Assembly: GCF_000006445.2 (NCBI RefSeq)
Contig: NC_006043.2
Coordinates: forward strand, 186,001 to 250,000
Length of the DNA: 64,000 bases
Reading direction: 5' to 3'
Origin: Debaryomyces hansenii CBS767
Taxonomy: Eukaryota > Ascomycota > Pichiomycetes > Serinales > Debaryomycetaceae
The notes under the pieces are model-generated. The model ran no database searches. It saw only the letters and a program-made list of their open reading frames with translations, and had not been told where the DNA came from. Shown here piece after piece: positions 10,452 through 21,076 of this stretch. Each line of letters begins with the position of its first letter. Positions within the stretch are counted from its first letter, which is position 1. The position numbers and the translations under genes were made by a program.

Positions 10452-11018
10452 CTAAATTTGAGATAAGACCTTTTCGGCATCAGAAACATCAACACTGATG
10501 TTATCTGGTTCCACAAATGTCTCCGTGACCTTACCATCTTCCACTAACAAAGCGTATCTCTTGGATCTTTCGTTTCCGAAGGCCTTAGTGGCATCAAACT
10601 TCAAGTCAAGTGCAGAGACAAATTCCGCCTGAGGATCAGCCAAAAATGAAATTTGGTCTCCATCAATATTCCCTAACAACAGGCTACCCCATGCTTTCAT
10701 GACGAATGCATCGTTAACTGAAACAATGAAGAACTTTTGGTATCCTTTATTGTTGAAATCACGTAATTTACTCAAAAATCCTGGTACATGCGAGGACGAA
10801 CATGCTGGAGAAAATGCTCCTGGAACACCAATGATAACTGACTTACCGTTGCTGGTTTCTTCGGCAAGATTGACGTTGTTACCTGGCGATGATTCGAATA
10901 ATGTAGTGCTTGGGATCTTATCCCCGACTGCCACAAATGAAGGCATCGACGTTCTAAATGTACGCACAAACTGCGGTCTGGCAATATTTCTGGTTAATTG
11001 GGATAACATTCTAGTCAA
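10452..11018 (-). CDS. Ahp1/PRDX5-type peroxiredoxin with probable mitochondrial leader
   Basis: A 188-residue thioredoxin-fold peroxidase that reduces alkyl hydroperoxides. The active-site signature is GVPGAFSPACSSSHVPGF, with the peroxidatic cysteine at C73. Residues 1-24 (MLSQLTRNIARPQFVRTFRTS within it) are basic and free of acidic residues, fitting a mitochondrial presequence; M25 (MPSFVAVGDK) matches the usual cytosolic start of Ahp1-type enzymes, so a second start at 10946 could give a cytosolic form. C73 is the only cysteine in the whole protein, so the usual resolving cysteine is absent. The neighbouring DCP1 is divergent across a 195-bp gap. Confidence 0.88.
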   Translation of the reverse strand: MTRMLSQLTRNIARPQFVRTFRTSMPSFVAVGDKIPSTTLFESSPGNNVNLAEETSNGKSVIIGVPGAFSPACSSSHVPGFLSKLRDFNNKGYQKFFIVSVNDAFVMKAWGSLLLGNIDGDQISFLADPQAEFVSALDLKFDATKAFGNERSKRYALLVEDGKVTETFVEPDNISVDVSDAEKVLSQI

Positions 11019-11213
11019 TTGAACTATGTAAGTATCTAGATGGTTTGAAAAAAGAGTAATAAACGTATTTCAATCCATCAAAAAGTTGCTCCGATAGGCT
11101 TTTATAGGCCCGAGAGTGCGGTTACCGATATTATTGATTATCGACCACTAAGCTGAATAGTTTGAAGTACTATTGACATATTCAACATAAAGTAACGTAA
11201 TATAGATAAAAAC

Positions 11214-11795
11214 ATGTCAGGTAAGGTATCATCACAAAGGTCTTCTCAAAGACAGACGCCCGAAGGAGATCAGGAAGAAATAACGGCACAAAAGGCTTTG
11301 GAACTTTACAGAAATGCATTAAATTTTAATGTCATAAGTAGATATGACGAATTCATAAAACAATTGCTTTACCATACGTCACATTGTGTGATATACAAGT
11401 TTAATGACGAAACACAGGAATGGGTGAAGACAGATTACCAGGGAACTTTGGCTTTATATTTGCGTGATTTCAAGGTTCCACAGAACCAGGGATTTCCACC
11501 AACGTACCAGGACTTGCAGAACCTCTTTTGTTACGGATTGCTCTTATTGAACAGAAACAACCCCGAGTGTTTCTCGTTGGGGCTTTTACCAAACAAAATC
11601 ATCAAGCATTTTTTCCCCCAGGGTTTGAATAATATGAACATTTTGGAAATGGATGTCGAGCTTAATGACAATTTGATCATCGTCAAGGACTTGGTTGGTG
11701 ATATATATGGCTTATGGGTTTTCAACGAAGACGACAGAATGAAGTTATATAAGTTACTCGAGTTCTGTTTAACAAATGACTCCTCAATGCTCTAG
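11214..11795 (+). CDS. DCP1: mRNA decapping subunit Dcp1
   Basis: A 193-residue EVH1/PH-fold protein that activates the Dcp2 decapping enzyme in cytoplasmic mRNA decay. Hallmarks are FNVISRYDEFIKQLLYHTSH near residue 38, WVKTDYQGTLALYLRD near residue 70 and GLLLLNRNNPECFSLGLLPNK near residue 110, in the order of yeast Dcp1. It is short, without the C-terminal trimerisation extension of animal DCP1, as in other budding yeasts. The first ATG is used, preceded by AAAAC. Confidence 0.95.
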   Translation: MSGKVSSQRSSQRQTPEGDQEEITAQKALELYRNALNFNVISRYDEFIKQLLYHTSHCVIYKFNDETQEWVKTDYQGTLALYLRDFKVPQNQGFPPTYQDLQNLFCYGLLLLNRNNPECFSLGLLPNKIIKHFFPQGLNNMNILEMDVELNDNLIIVKDLVGDIYGLWVFNEDDRMKLYKLLEFCLTNDSSML

Positions 11796-12424
11796 TCTGG
11801 CTGTTTCACGCTTTGAGGCCGTTAGAAAGCATGAAATCGGCTGCTATATAGACATATCAATTCACACTACAATGTATTATTGGTACGCCAATAAACGGAG
11901 TTAGAAACGGGGTTACGAAGGGGCTATCAGACATGCATCCAGTCCGATATTGGTAATTGTGTGGAGTTTTCATTCATCGCAATGATACCGTTTCAAGAGC
12001 GTAATTATAATTTTTGGTCTCCGTGAGATCTACAATGGTTACATCTTAATCACCACATGGGAATTTGCGTTTATATAACTGTTTATTCTGCTTATATAGT
12101 GTAATATAGCTACTAATAAATTAGTTTACTGAAAAATCCAGTACACACGTGATTGTGGAGGACTCGAACGAAAATATCACCAAAAGTTTTGTATATGTCT
12201 AACATAGATTCGAAATACACCCAATATATCGGCAAAATCCATTGGTCCTCGAGAAGTGAACTGGCTTGGTGATAATAGTTGTGCTAATCAGTGTAAAAAT
12301 AAAGTTTAAGTAGAGTTTACTATCTCGTTACCCCTTTGAACGTACATTTATTAGTATTGATAGACTGAATCAAAGTAGAATACAAGATCAATAAAATTGG
12401 AGTCTATAATCAATTCCGAGAATA
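11796..12424. other. Intergenic region before SPT20, 629 bp
   Basis: Between the end of DCP1 and the start of SPT20, two genes in the same direction. It should hold the DCP1 3' end and the SPT20 promoter and leader. I see no coding frame, tRNA or repeat in it. Confidence 0.6.
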
Positions 12425-14905
12425 ATGATTAATACCGGGGCCAATAACGTATCCAGTGCTCCCCATAACAGGACAAATCCATCGGTGCAAGCTCAGACAC
12501 AAGCGCATCTACAACACTCGAAGCTATCGGTGCAGCAGCAGCAGCTATTAAGACAACGACAACAGCAACAATTACAGCAGCAACAGCAACAGCAACAAGT
12601 CACGCAACAACGCCAGCCAAGACCAAATCTTCAAAACTACCACTTTGCAAGTACTTCTCCTGAGGTTTTAAAGAAGTATGCGAAGTATCCACCGTCGTTG
12701 AGTTTCCACATATATGAATCGCATTATCGATTAAGCAATTCACAAGATTCGAATATCATTCCTAAGTCGTCGCCCATGATCAAAAGCTTCTTGCAGCACG
12801 TAATGAGAGAAGAAATACCTTTTGAAATGAGTGAATTGATTAAGGACTTCGCTATTAGGTCATACGATGGGTGTCTTATTTTACAGGTATACGACCATAG
12901 AAATATGATTCCAGCAGGAGCTCCAAATTCATCTAATGCAAGTTCTACTTCCGCGTCGACGGCAAATAACACAGATAGCAGCAACCCGAGTGGCTCGACC
13001 AGCGCTAATATTAATACCGTCGCAAATACTACAACAGATACCAGCGGTCCTGCTTCAAAGTCATCTAGTCCGTCGCAAAATGGCACTAATAACATGGTGT
13101 CATCAACAACAACAACGACTATTGAATCAACCAAAGTCATTTCGAAACCAAAGGCTTACAGAACCTTATTAAGGCCAACACAACTATCATTATATTATGA
13201 CTTACTTTATCATACTGATTCGGCGTTAACGAAGTTTACTGACCCATTGTCACTTCAAATGGAATCGGAAATTTTAACATTAACTAATAGAAAAGTGGAT
13301 TTATCTGTCCCATTAAATCCGTATTTATGTGAAGATTATTTGAAACCAGAAATAGAGTACCCTCGTAAAGAATGGGACGAAAAGAACCAAGATTGGAAGT
13401 TAATACATCTGCATCGTGACGAAGTTCAGAACCCACCACGTAAATTGCATCAAGATGAATTGATCATGCATAAATCTTCTGATTATGAGGAAATTATGTT
13501 TTTGTTATCTAATAAATACAAGAGGTCTGATGATACTCTGGATAAGAAATTGGTTGTGGTAGGCTCTTCATCCTTAGTATCTACGGGTACGACTAATAAG
13601 AATGGCAAAGAGGATAGTGTTGATCCCGAAGATAAAGGTAAAAATTCAGAAACTAAAAACGGGAGCACTACAGTTGTCAATTCTAATACAACTTCGAATT
13701 CTACTACTGGACAGTTCATGAGGCTTCGGTATATTGAAGAGATTAGAAAACGTAGAGAAGCCCAAAAGGCTCAGCAAGAGGCTGTTGCTGCCCAGGCGAC
13801 TAACAATGGAGCTAACCTATTAGCACAATCTAATAATGCCGCTGCAATTAATGCAAGTAAAGAGACTGTACCTGATAATAAGGGTTCATTTGCGCCGCAA
13901 GATACTAATATATTACGTCCTGGATCTCAGCCACCAGCAGCTCCTGCCAATCTGCAACTCCAAAGACAACAGCAAATGATGGCTGAAAAGGCACAAACTT
14001 TGAGGGCAAGACAATTCCAGGCACAACAGCAAGCACAACAGCAAGCAAGACAACAACTTCAACAACAACAACTTCAACAGCAAACTAATAAAAGACAGAA
14101 AACTGATCATGTTCAACAGCAGCCACCTCAACCACCGCAATCCCAGCAACAGCAACAGCAACCACAACAGCCATATAATTCAATCTCTTCAACTCCTCAA
14201 ATGGGAATGTCTCAACCAGCATCTAGCATGGGAACCCCGGTGATGAATGGAAATATGCCTACTCCACAGCAACGTTTCCAACAAGCACAACAACAAGCAT
14301 TATCACAACAACCTTCCCAATCAGGACCCTCCCAACCGCAGTCGCAAGGGCAACTTAATGCTCTGCCGGCTGGACAGACTCCAGGTACGGCGCAGAACCA
14401 GCCAAACCAAACACAAATCCAACAACAACAAATATTCCAGAACACTTTGAATCCACAGGAACAACAAACTTTCAGACAATTGCAGTCAAGAATGAATGCA
14501 TTTGCAATGATGGGTAATTCAGGAATTGCCCCAAATAGAGCACAGTTGACTCAACAACAGCAACAACAAGCAATTCAACAAGCCAAGCTAATTCAGCAGC
14601 AGTTGTTGCAAAAATTCCCCGTTTATTTCCAAAGGTTGCGCCAATTTCAGTTACTTCAACAACAGCGAAGACAACAACAGCAGCAACAGCCACAACCACC
14701 AAGCCAATCTCCACAGCCAATGGGAAATATTCCTTCATCGCTTCCGCAAAACTCACAATTTAATCAACATCAAAATGTGGGTGGTAAAACTGTTCCTGGA
14801 GCAATGAGCCCTCAGCAGCAGCAGATGATAAACCAACAAATGCTACAACAGATGGCTAATAATATGAACCAGCAGGGCAAGAAAAAAATGTATAAAAAGA
14901 AGTGA
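12425..14905 (+). CDS. SPT20: SAGA complex subunit Spt20 (Ada5)
   Basis: An 826-residue structural subunit of the SAGA transcription coactivator. After a Gln-rich leader (residues 20-65), the Spt20 domain starts near residue 80 with PPSLSFHIYESHYRL and runs to about 390, interrupted by a Ser/Thr/Asn-rich insert at about 165-235. The block KAYRTLLRPTQLSLYYDLLYH at about 243-263 is the conserved part. A short charged stretch (RLRYIEEIRKRREAQKAQQ) near residue 435 precedes a very long Gln/Pro-rich tail made of CAA/CAG runs, ending in a basic KKKMYKKK. The Gln runs are prone to length change between strains. Confidence 0.93.
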   Translation: MINTGANNVSSAPHNRTNPSVQAQTQAHLQHSKLSVQQQQLLRQRQQQQLQQQQQQQQVTQQRQPRPNLQNYHFASTSPEVLKKYAKYPPSLSFHIYESHYRLSNSQDSNIIPKSSPMIKSFLQHVMREEIPFEMSELIKDFAIRSYDGCLILQVYDHRNMIPAGAPNSSNASSTSASTANNTDSSNPSGSTSANINTVANTTTDTSGPASKSSSPSQNGTNNMVSSTTTTTIESTKVISKPKAYRTLLRPTQLSLYYDLLYHTDSALTKFTDPLSLQMESEILTLTNRKVDLSVPLNPYLCEDYLKPEIEYPRKEWDEKNQDWKLIHLHRDEVQNPPRKLHQDELIMHKSSDYEEIMFLLSNKYKRSDDTLDKKLVVVGSSSLVSTGTTNKNGKEDSVDPEDKGKNSETKNGSTTVVNSNTTSNSTTGQFMRLRYIEEIRKRREAQKAQQEAVAAQATNNGANLLAQSNNAAAINASKETVPDNKGSFAPQDTNILRPGSQPPAAPANLQLQRQQQMMAEKAQTLRARQFQAQQQAQQQARQQLQQQQLQQQTNKRQKTDHVQQQPPQPPQSQQQQQQPQQPYNSISSTPQMGMSQPASSMGTPVMNGNMPTPQQRFQQAQQQALSQQPSQSGPSQPQSQGQLNALPAGQTPGTAQNQPNQTQIQQQQIFQNTLNPQEQQTFRQLQSRMNAFAMMGNSGIAPNRAQLTQQQQQQAIQQAKLIQQQLLQKFPVYFQRLRQFQLLQQQRRQQQQQQPQPPSQSPQPMGNIPSSLPQNSQFNQHQNVGGKTVPGAMSPQQQQMINQQMLQQMANNMNQQGKKKMYKKK

Positions 14906-15194
14906 GTTTGATTATAATTAGATTCACATATAGTCGTACATACTTAATATATTATTTATAATTGCGATAAAATAAAACACTACTCTGAAATCCATATTAT
15001 ATTGAAATAAAACACACACTTATATAAAATACCATAAACACCTGAAAAGCCAAAATAATTCGATCCAACAAAAAGAAACCCCATGAAAGGGACACAAACA
15101 TAAAGACCTATACAACACCACCAGAACCAATCCTAAGTATAAACAATAAAAGATTAGACTACCACATACGAACAAATGAAGATCTATTCAATAT

Positions 15195-16655
15195 TCATTC
15201 TTGATTATCAATAGTACTCCCATAAACTCCAAGAGCGGTGATAGTTGCCAAGGCATATAAAGCACCTTTGACAACCTCTTTAGCAATTGATTTGAATGCA
15301 AACTTATCTTCGGTCGATGGCAATTTGACCTTCTTTGATTCGTGTTCCTCATCAGAGGATTGAATATCATCTTGATATTCATCAAACGACCTTTTCTTTC
15401 TACCTTCAGCATTAGAAGATTCTGAGGTAATACACGGATCTAAATAATCTCCAGTACGATCTAATACTGGAACAATAGCATGTGGAAGGCCATAAATAGT
15501 AGATTCCTCAGAGTTGGAATTGGTAAAACTAGAAAAGTTTTGACAACTCCAACCATCATGATCAGTACAATCATGATCAGCACAATCATCATCAGAATTG
15601 ATATTTGCGATGATGATGCTTGTATCAAGTTCAGGTTCTGATTCATCCGATATAGAGGAGCTGGAGTTGGAACTGGAGCTGGAACTCGATATGGAGCTAG
15701 AATCAGAATCAGAACTAGAAAACCCAGATAAGGAATCGGAATCTGAGCCTATATCGGAATCTGAAATCAATTCTGACGTAAAATGACCAAATGAACAACT
15801 TTCATCGTCATCCAGATTCTCGCTTTTTGCATCTACGACCTCCTGCGTAATCGAAATTTCCAAATGAGGTTCATGGACATCGAGATCTGCACTACATTCA
15901 ATATCTTTACAATCTAAGTGTGAAACTTCCTCGTGTGTGATGAAATCGTTTGACTTATCTGTATCTTTAGGATTGTTATTAAGTTTAGATTCAGGCTCGA
16001 CTTCGTCATCATTACCTTCTGTACAACTCCTTTCGGCACAGGCACATTCGTGTGGGTGCTTCTCTCCAACCTCTAAACAGTTATCAAAATAATATGCATC
16101 GGTATCATAAGTCTCGTTCATACTCACATCATTGGGTACAACTTCCGATACCGATTCATGATCCCTATCATCTTTGACAACACAAAATTTAAGTTTGTCA
16201 TCTAAGTAATCGAAACGAAGCTTCAATCCAATTGGGGGATTGGAGAATTCCTCCAATGGAATATCATCGTGATCTGGGAACTTCTCGACAATTTTTGCAA
16301 TCCAAGTTGACGGCTTGGAAACAATAAGCCCGATCGTATCACACGACTCCAACACATGCCACCTATTTGCCACAATGAACTTATCATTGACAGTTGTCCC
16401 AAAAGTTGACCCACAATCTTTAACGTATAATGCTCCATTTCTATATTGGAAACACGCATGTTCCTTCGAAAGGTGTGAATTATCGAAGTTTAAATTATCT
16501 CTGCCAATAACCCTGCGGCTATCTCTTTGGGACCCTCTCCTAACATATATGAGTTTGTTAACATCATAATCAATTAATCTTTCATCTAACGATGATACTT
16601 CGTTCTTTACTTCGTCATCTGGTGGAGTAATTCCTTGGGTATTATAAGTACTCAT
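15195..16655 (-). CDS. FHA-domain protein with C-terminal membrane anchor
   Basis: A 486-residue protein starting at the ATG at 16655 (an upstream in-frame TTG is not used). An FHA phosphothreonine-binding domain occupies about residues 25-115: the core GRDNLNFDNSHLSKEHACF, then a NGALYVKDCGSTFGT segment. A long acidic Ser/Asp stretch follows (about 280-350), and the C-terminus has one hydrophobic segment (ALYALATITALGVYG, about residues 465-479) with almost nothing after it, so it is a tail-anchored protein facing the cytosol. FHA plus tail anchor is the layout of Far9/Far10 (SLMAP) in the FAR/STRIPAK complex, but I see no coiled coil, so this stays a suggestion. Confidence 0.85.
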   Translation of the reverse strand: MSTYNTQGITPPDDEVKNEVSSLDERLIDYDVNKLIYVRRGSQRDSRRVIGRDNLNFDNSHLSKEHACFQYRNGALYVKDCGSTFGTTVNDKFIVANRWHVLESCDTIGLIVSKPSTWIAKIVEKFPDHDDIPLEEFSNPPIGLKLRFDYLDDKLKFCVVKDDRDHESVSEVVPNDVSMNETYDTDAYYFDNCLEVGEKHPHECACAERSCTEGNDDEVEPESKLNNNPKDTDKSNDFITHEEVSHLDCKDIECSADLDVHEPHLEISITQEVVDAKSENLDDDESCSFGHFTSELISDSDIGSDSDSLSGFSSSDSDSSSISSSSSSSNSSSSISDESEPELDTSIIIANINSDDDCADHDCTDHDGWSCQNFSSFTNSNSEESTIYGLPHAIVPVLDRTGDYLDPCITSESSNAEGRKKRSFDEYQDDIQSSDEEHESKKVKLPSTEDKFAFKSIAKEVVKGALYALATITALGVYGSTIDNQE

Positions 16656-17072
16656 CTTAGCGTGATTAGTCCACAACGAGCAATAGTTGCAAACAATTAA
16701 ACTTATTTAAATATTTATGAAACTTACGTCGACTATGACACAACTGTTTTGTATATTCTAGCAATAAACCCGCTATACTAGAATAATTTAATTATTAATA
16801 AGGAGTAATAAATCAGAGGCAAATTTGAAACTGTGGAGGAGTTTTCTTATCAGTACACCCTGCGTGCAAAATTACAAAAACTGATTAGAAGCTTGTTCTT
16901 ACAGTAACATAATTCATTAGTCGTTAATAGATATAGATATATAGCTATATGTAATAAATAACCAACATGAATAGTTGGACGAATAATAATGGGATTGTCT
17001 GGTTTCAAAAGTGAAATGAACTCGAAATATCGAAAGGACTATCGTAATAACCCAAACCAACTTATCAAATCC
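16656..17072. other. Intergenic region, 417 bp
   Basis: Holds the promoter of the FHA-domain gene and the 3' end of the dioxygenase gene, both on the minus strand. No gene, tRNA or repeat recognised. Confidence 0.6.
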
Positions 17073-17993
17073 CTATTCTTCGTATAGCTTACTAAATTCA
17101 GTGCCACCTTCCTCTGATGGAGGGACCTGCAACCAGTTCAATTTATCGTACTTGGCGGTTCCGTCGATTACGTGAAATGTGTAGGCATACCTAGACTTGG
17201 TCGACGTATTCTTCTCTGATTTGTGTAAAACGGAGTTGTGGATAAGCACCAAGGACCCAACAGGGCATTCGACGAGTTTGTAATCATTTGGGGAGTCATC
17301 TGGGATTTTTTTCGAAGTATCGTATTCTACAGATATGAAGTTGCACCCGTTTTTGCCCCCATTGACCTTGGCAAACCGCTTGGTAATAGGAAATCGCTTA
17401 TGGGACCCCGGATTATACGATAAACACCCATTTTCCTCCGTACAGTCTTCTAATGCAAACCAGAAACCTACAGCAGACTGGGGTTCGGTGTACAAAAATG
17501 TTCCGTCAGTATGCGAGGGTACCGAATTATCTCGAGCATCATGTCCTCCCATTTGAGGTTGCTTGAAAATGCACATACTCTGCAATACCCTGGGGTCTGT
17601 GTAGTTCAACGACCTTGCAATTGCCTTCACCTTACTGTCAAATGTAATCTTATGAAAAAGTTCGTCTTTCATATGCAACCCATGCCCAACCTTGTTAATG
17701 GCCTTATCCTTGGGGAACCGCAACTCGCCACTCTCCTTATCAAACGCATCCACGTCAAAGAAAAACGAAATCTTATTCGCTGAATCAAAAAAGTATTGAT
17801 CTCCGATATGATCGTTGTCGTTGGTTTTGAATTGTGTCTTCGGATGGTCTTTCAAATCAAAGTTATTCAAAAGGGCGTGCGATCTATCAGCCAACTGTTG
17901 TATTTGTTCACTATTCAAAAAGTTTGGTATGCATAGGACCCCTTCCCTTTGAAACGTCTCTAGCTGTTCTGGCGTTAATCCTTCAATTGCCAT
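17073..17993 (-). CDS. Phytanoyl-CoA dioxygenase (PhyH) family Fe(II)/2-oxoglutarate oxygenase
   Basis: A 306-residue non-haem iron oxygenase. The iron triad is visible as H161 and D163 in SHTDGTFLY and H257 in NSVLHKS, with R268 (KSRYAYTFH) as the expected 2-oxoglutarate ligand. GFWFALEDCTEENGCLSY and NPGSHK are the other family blocks. The overall sequence is like PHYHD1-type proteins rather than peroxisomal PHYH, and there is no PTS1 (it ends in LYEE) and no leader. The substrate cannot be told from sequence. It is divergent from THI5 across an 887-bp gap. Confidence 0.88.
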   Translation of the reverse strand: MAIEGLTPEQLETFQREGVLCIPNFLNSEQIQQLADRSHALLNNFDLKDHPKTQFKTNDNDHIGDQYFFDSANKISFFFDVDAFDKESGELRFPKDKAINKVGHGLHMKDELFHKITFDSKVKAIARSLNYTDPRVLQSMCIFKQPQMGGHDARDNSVPSHTDGTFLYTEPQSAVGFWFALEDCTEENGCLSYNPGSHKRFPITKRFAKVNGGKNGCNFISVEYDTSKKIPDDSPNDYKLVECPVGSLVLIHNSVLHKSEKNTSTKSRYAYTFHVIDGTAKYDKLNWLQVPPSEEGGTEFSKLYEE

Positions 17994-18880
17994 GATATCA
18001 ATTGCTGATACCCTATAAAAGATAATATATTAGTTCAAAATTGTATGATCTTTTTTGTCTGCCCATATTACGGCCGTTCGCGGTAAAGCATCATCACTAT
18101 TTAGATCGAACTGGAAATTGCTTCCGTATATGCATTGGGCAGTCAATACCATATCTTATCAATAATTACATCTTTCAGATTTATGTGTTCTCTTTGAGAA
18201 ACATTTTCATATGTTAAGGCTATTCAATAAGGGTTCAAGAAATACGGTATTAAAATAAAAAAGTAGGACATATATGCGCATACTCAGTTAATGGTACTTC
18301 TCGAGCGGAATTAATTAACTAACAATAGATATGCGGATAAAGTTCAATGCTATATTGTCTAATTGGTGTCTTCATATAGGCTTGGTCTAAAGTAAGCTTT
18401 CATCTATTCGAATTTCCGGGAGAAGCACCATATTATAATTGGCTTCTAGAGTCGCAGTACCCGAAGTAGTAAAATGTAGCACCATACCCGTATAAAATGG
18501 TGGTTGCTCAAACTACAAAAAAAGGAGACGACTAAGTGCATAGGAGATATACATGAGCCGTGAGCACTGTTAGGAAGCTACCAGGCATATCCGTTTATAC
18601 CCTTTAGAATACCAAGATATATGCGCTAACATGGAAAATGGATTATACTTTAGATGGACTTGAGTTGCTTGGCCTTTATACTACACATTCATCTAATTGG
18701 GCTGTTATAGGAAAATATATGCACTAACAAGGAGTTTCGTTGAGTTATATTCCCATATATGTATATGTGGGTCGACGGAAGAATATTGTCCATGCTTTGG
18801 GATATTTAAAGTCAGTAGATAGGCACAATTGCAATGGAGTTATATTGTTTGATAAGCTAAGTTGAAACTAATTAATCGAT
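17994..18880. promoter_or_regulatory. Long divergent promoter region, PhyH gene and THI5
   Basis: 887 bp without a coding frame. It contains repeated elements: GATATATGCGCTAACATGGA at 18616-18635 and ATATATGCACTAACAAGGA at 18715-18733 (about 99 bp apart), with a shorter relative ATATATGCGC at 18270-18279 and AGATATGCGG at 18328-18337. THI5 genes are strongly repressed by thiamine in yeasts, so these are candidate operators; that link is inference. No TPP riboswitch core was recognised. Confidence 0.5.
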
Positions 18881-19900
18881 ATGTCCACCGAAAAAATTTC
18901 ATTTTTGCTCAATTGGCAACCAACGCCATACCATATTCCAATTTATATTGCTCAAACAAAGGGATTCTATAAAGAGGAAGGAGTTGATATCTCGATTTTG
19001 GAACCATCCAATCCATCTGATGTCACCGAGTTAATTGGATCGGGAAAGATTGATATGGGATTAAAAGCCATGGTTCACACCCTTGCAGCAAAGGCTAGAG
19101 GCTTCCCAGTTACTTCTGTTGGTTCCTTGTTGGACGAGCCATTTACCGGTGTCTTATATCTTGAAGGGTCTGGGATTACATCTGATTTCACATCCTTAAA
19201 GGGTAAGAAAATCGGTTATGTTGGTGAATTTGGCAAGATCCAAATTGACGAATTGACTAAGCATTATGGTATGACTCCTGATGATTATACCCCTGTCAGA
19301 TGTGGTATGAATGTTGCTAAATATATCATCGAAGGTAAAATCGATGCTGGTATTGGTATCGAATGTATCCAACAAGTCGAATTGGAAGACTATTTAAGAA
19401 AGCAAGGAAGACCAATCAGTGACGCCAAAATGTTAAGAATCGATAAGTTGGCTGAATTAGGCTGTTGTTGTTTCTGTACAATCTTGTACATTTGTAATGA
19501 TGAATTCTTGAAGGCTAACCCTGAGAAGGTTAAGAAATTCTTGAAGGCCACTAAGAGGGCCACTGATTATATTCTTGCCCATCCAAAGCAAGCCTGGGAA
19601 GAATACTCTGATTTTAAGCCACAAATGACTTCTGAATTGAACTCTAAGATGTTCGAAAGATGCTTTGCTTACTTCTCGGATTCTTTATACAATGTTCACC
19701 GTGACTGGAAGAAGGTTACCGCGTATGGTAAAAGATTAGAGATCTTACCTCCAGATTATGAGTCAAATTACAGCAATGAATATTTGTCATGGCCTGAACC
19801 AAAGGAAGTTGAAGACCCAACCGGGGCCCAGAACTTAATGCTCAAACACCAAGAAGAGTGTAAATCTTGCGGTGGTTATCGTAGATTGGCCGTCAACTAA
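18881..19900 (+). CDS. THI5: HMP-P synthase Thi5 (NMT1 family), thiamine pyrimidine biosynthesis
   Basis: A 339-residue protein, essentially the length of S. cerevisiae Thi5 (340). It makes the pyrimidine half of thiamine (HMP phosphate) from its own bound PLP and active-site histidine, and is a single-turnover suicide enzyme. K62 (PLP-binding) and H66 (the histidine consumed) sit in [15 protein letters not shown] at exactly the numbering known for Thi5, and the iron-linked CCCFC motif is at 195-199. The fold is that of periplasmic-binding-protein-like NMT1 proteins. The upstream region has repeated motifs, and codon use (GGT, GCT, AAG, TTG) suggests high expression. It converges on SCO1 with 82 bp between stops. 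Confidence 0.96.
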   Translation: MSTEKISFLLNWQPTPYHIPIYIAQTKGFYKEEGVDISILEPSNPSDVTELIGSGKIDMGLKAMVHTLAAKARGFPVTSVGSLLDEPFTGVLYLEGSGITSDFTSLKGKKIGYVGEFGKIQIDELTKHYGMTPDDYTPVRCGMNVAKYIIEGKIDAGIGIECIQQVELEDYLRKQGRPISDAKMLRIDKLAELGCCCFCTILYICNDEFLKANPEKVKKFLKATKRATDYILAHPKQAWEEYSDFKPQMTSELNSKMFERCFAYFSDSLYNVHRDWKKVTAYGKRLEILPPDYESNYSNEYLSWPEPKEVEDPTGAQNLMLKHQEECKSCGGYRRLAVN

Positions 19901-19982
19901 CATTGTCAACTAAGTGTTTATAATTTATATTATATTCATATATATTTCTTATTTGATCTATTTACAAGCACGTAGAATTCGT

Positions 19983-20909
19983 CTATTTATAAAGAAAGCT
20001 TAACCACGATTCTTTTCTAGCTTCTCTTTCAGCTGCTGGAACAAACGCATCAATATGGGTTCTAATTTTTTCAGCTCCTTCCTCAGCCTCCGCTTCTCTT
20101 CCAATAACGTCAACAAAATTACCTTCAGAGTCCATTAAATAAAAGAAAATCGAGTGATCGACTAAGTAGTCTTGACCTGGCTTAACATCTGGCGGAGTCG
20201 AGAAGTAAACTCTATATTTCTTGCAAGCGTTCTTGACATTTTCGTAAGGACCTGTCAAACCAATAATTGAAGGATGGAAGTCGCTCAAGTATTCCTTAAT
20301 GATTTCTGGAGAATCTCTGGCAGGATCACACGTAATGAAAATCGGTTGTAATTCAATATTATCCTTTTCCTTCAATTCATCTAACATAACTCCCAACTTA
20401 TCTAACTCATCAGGGCAAACATCTGGACAATGAGTAAACCCAAAGTAAATAATGGAAAACTTCTTTTGATCGTTCTTCAAGTTCTCCTGAGTAAATGCAT
20501 TTTCTTCTGTATCAATTAAATTGAAATTACCCCCAATTAAAGGCTTACCATATCCCCTTTTGGCTTCGGTTTCCTTCTGAATTCTCAATCTCTCTTTCTC
20601 TGTACTAAACCAATAAGTTACACCTCCACCAAGTACTAATAATAAAACAATAGCCTTCCAAGCAGCAAATTCCACACTATTTCCGCCAGCAAACTTCTTA
20701 TCAGGTTCCTGAACTCCGCCAATAGCAACTCTACTTAAAGGCCTCTTTCTAGGAGTTGCTGCATCCTCCAGCGCTTCAGAAGAGGTAGGTTTATTCTCGT
20801 TTAATCTATAAACCGAATTACTCAATAAACGTCTGGAATAACACAAACTATTCGTTCTCAAACTATGAACCGTCAAAAGACGAGGTCTAAGAAGTATTCT
20901 AGATAACAT
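19983..20909 (-). CDS. SCO1: Sco1 copper chaperone for cytochrome c oxidase
   Basis: A 308-residue mitochondrial inner-membrane protein that delivers copper to Cox2. It has an Arg-rich presequence (MLSRILLRPRLLTVHSLR), one membrane helix near residues 85-102 (AIVLLLVLGGGVTYWF), and a thioredoxin-like domain facing the intermembrane space. Copper ligands are the two cysteines of HCPDVCPDEL near residue 162 and the histidine of LVDHSIFFY near residue 250. It could be named SCO1 or SCO2; only one copy is in the window. Confidence 0.93.
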   Translation of the reverse strand: MLSRILLRPRLLTVHSLRTNSLCYSRRLLSNSVYRLNENKPTSSEALEDAATPRKRPLSRVAIGGVQEPDKKFAGGNSVEFAAWKAIVLLLVLGGGVTYWFSTEKERLRIQKETEAKRGYGKPLIGGNFNLIDTEENAFTQENLKNDQKKFSIIYFGFTHCPDVCPDELDKLGVMLDELKEKDNIELQPIFITCDPARDSPEIIKEYLSDFHPSIIGLTGPYENVKNACKKYRVYFSTPPDVKPGQDYLVDHSIFFYLMDSEGNFVDVIGREAEAEEGAEKIRTHIDAFVPAAEREARKESWLSFLYK

Positions 20910-21076
20910 TGTTCTTTTTCTTTACTTATCCAAGGTAGGTATTATAGACTTTCTTCTTGGACTTAATCATTCGATCGTTGGTGAAGATTTTATATACACG
21001 ACCTTAATGAGACAAATTGAAAAATTTAAAGGTATACTATATCAGAGAAGGTAGTCTTTAGCTGAAATTCAAGAAT

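Noticed and set aside
12936..14756. Long frames on both strands within SPT20
   Set aside because: Shadows of CAA/CAG repeats of the real gene.
15598..15786. Glu/Leu-repeat frame opposite the FHA gene
   Set aside because: Reverse reading of the Ser/Asp-rich low-complexity stretch.
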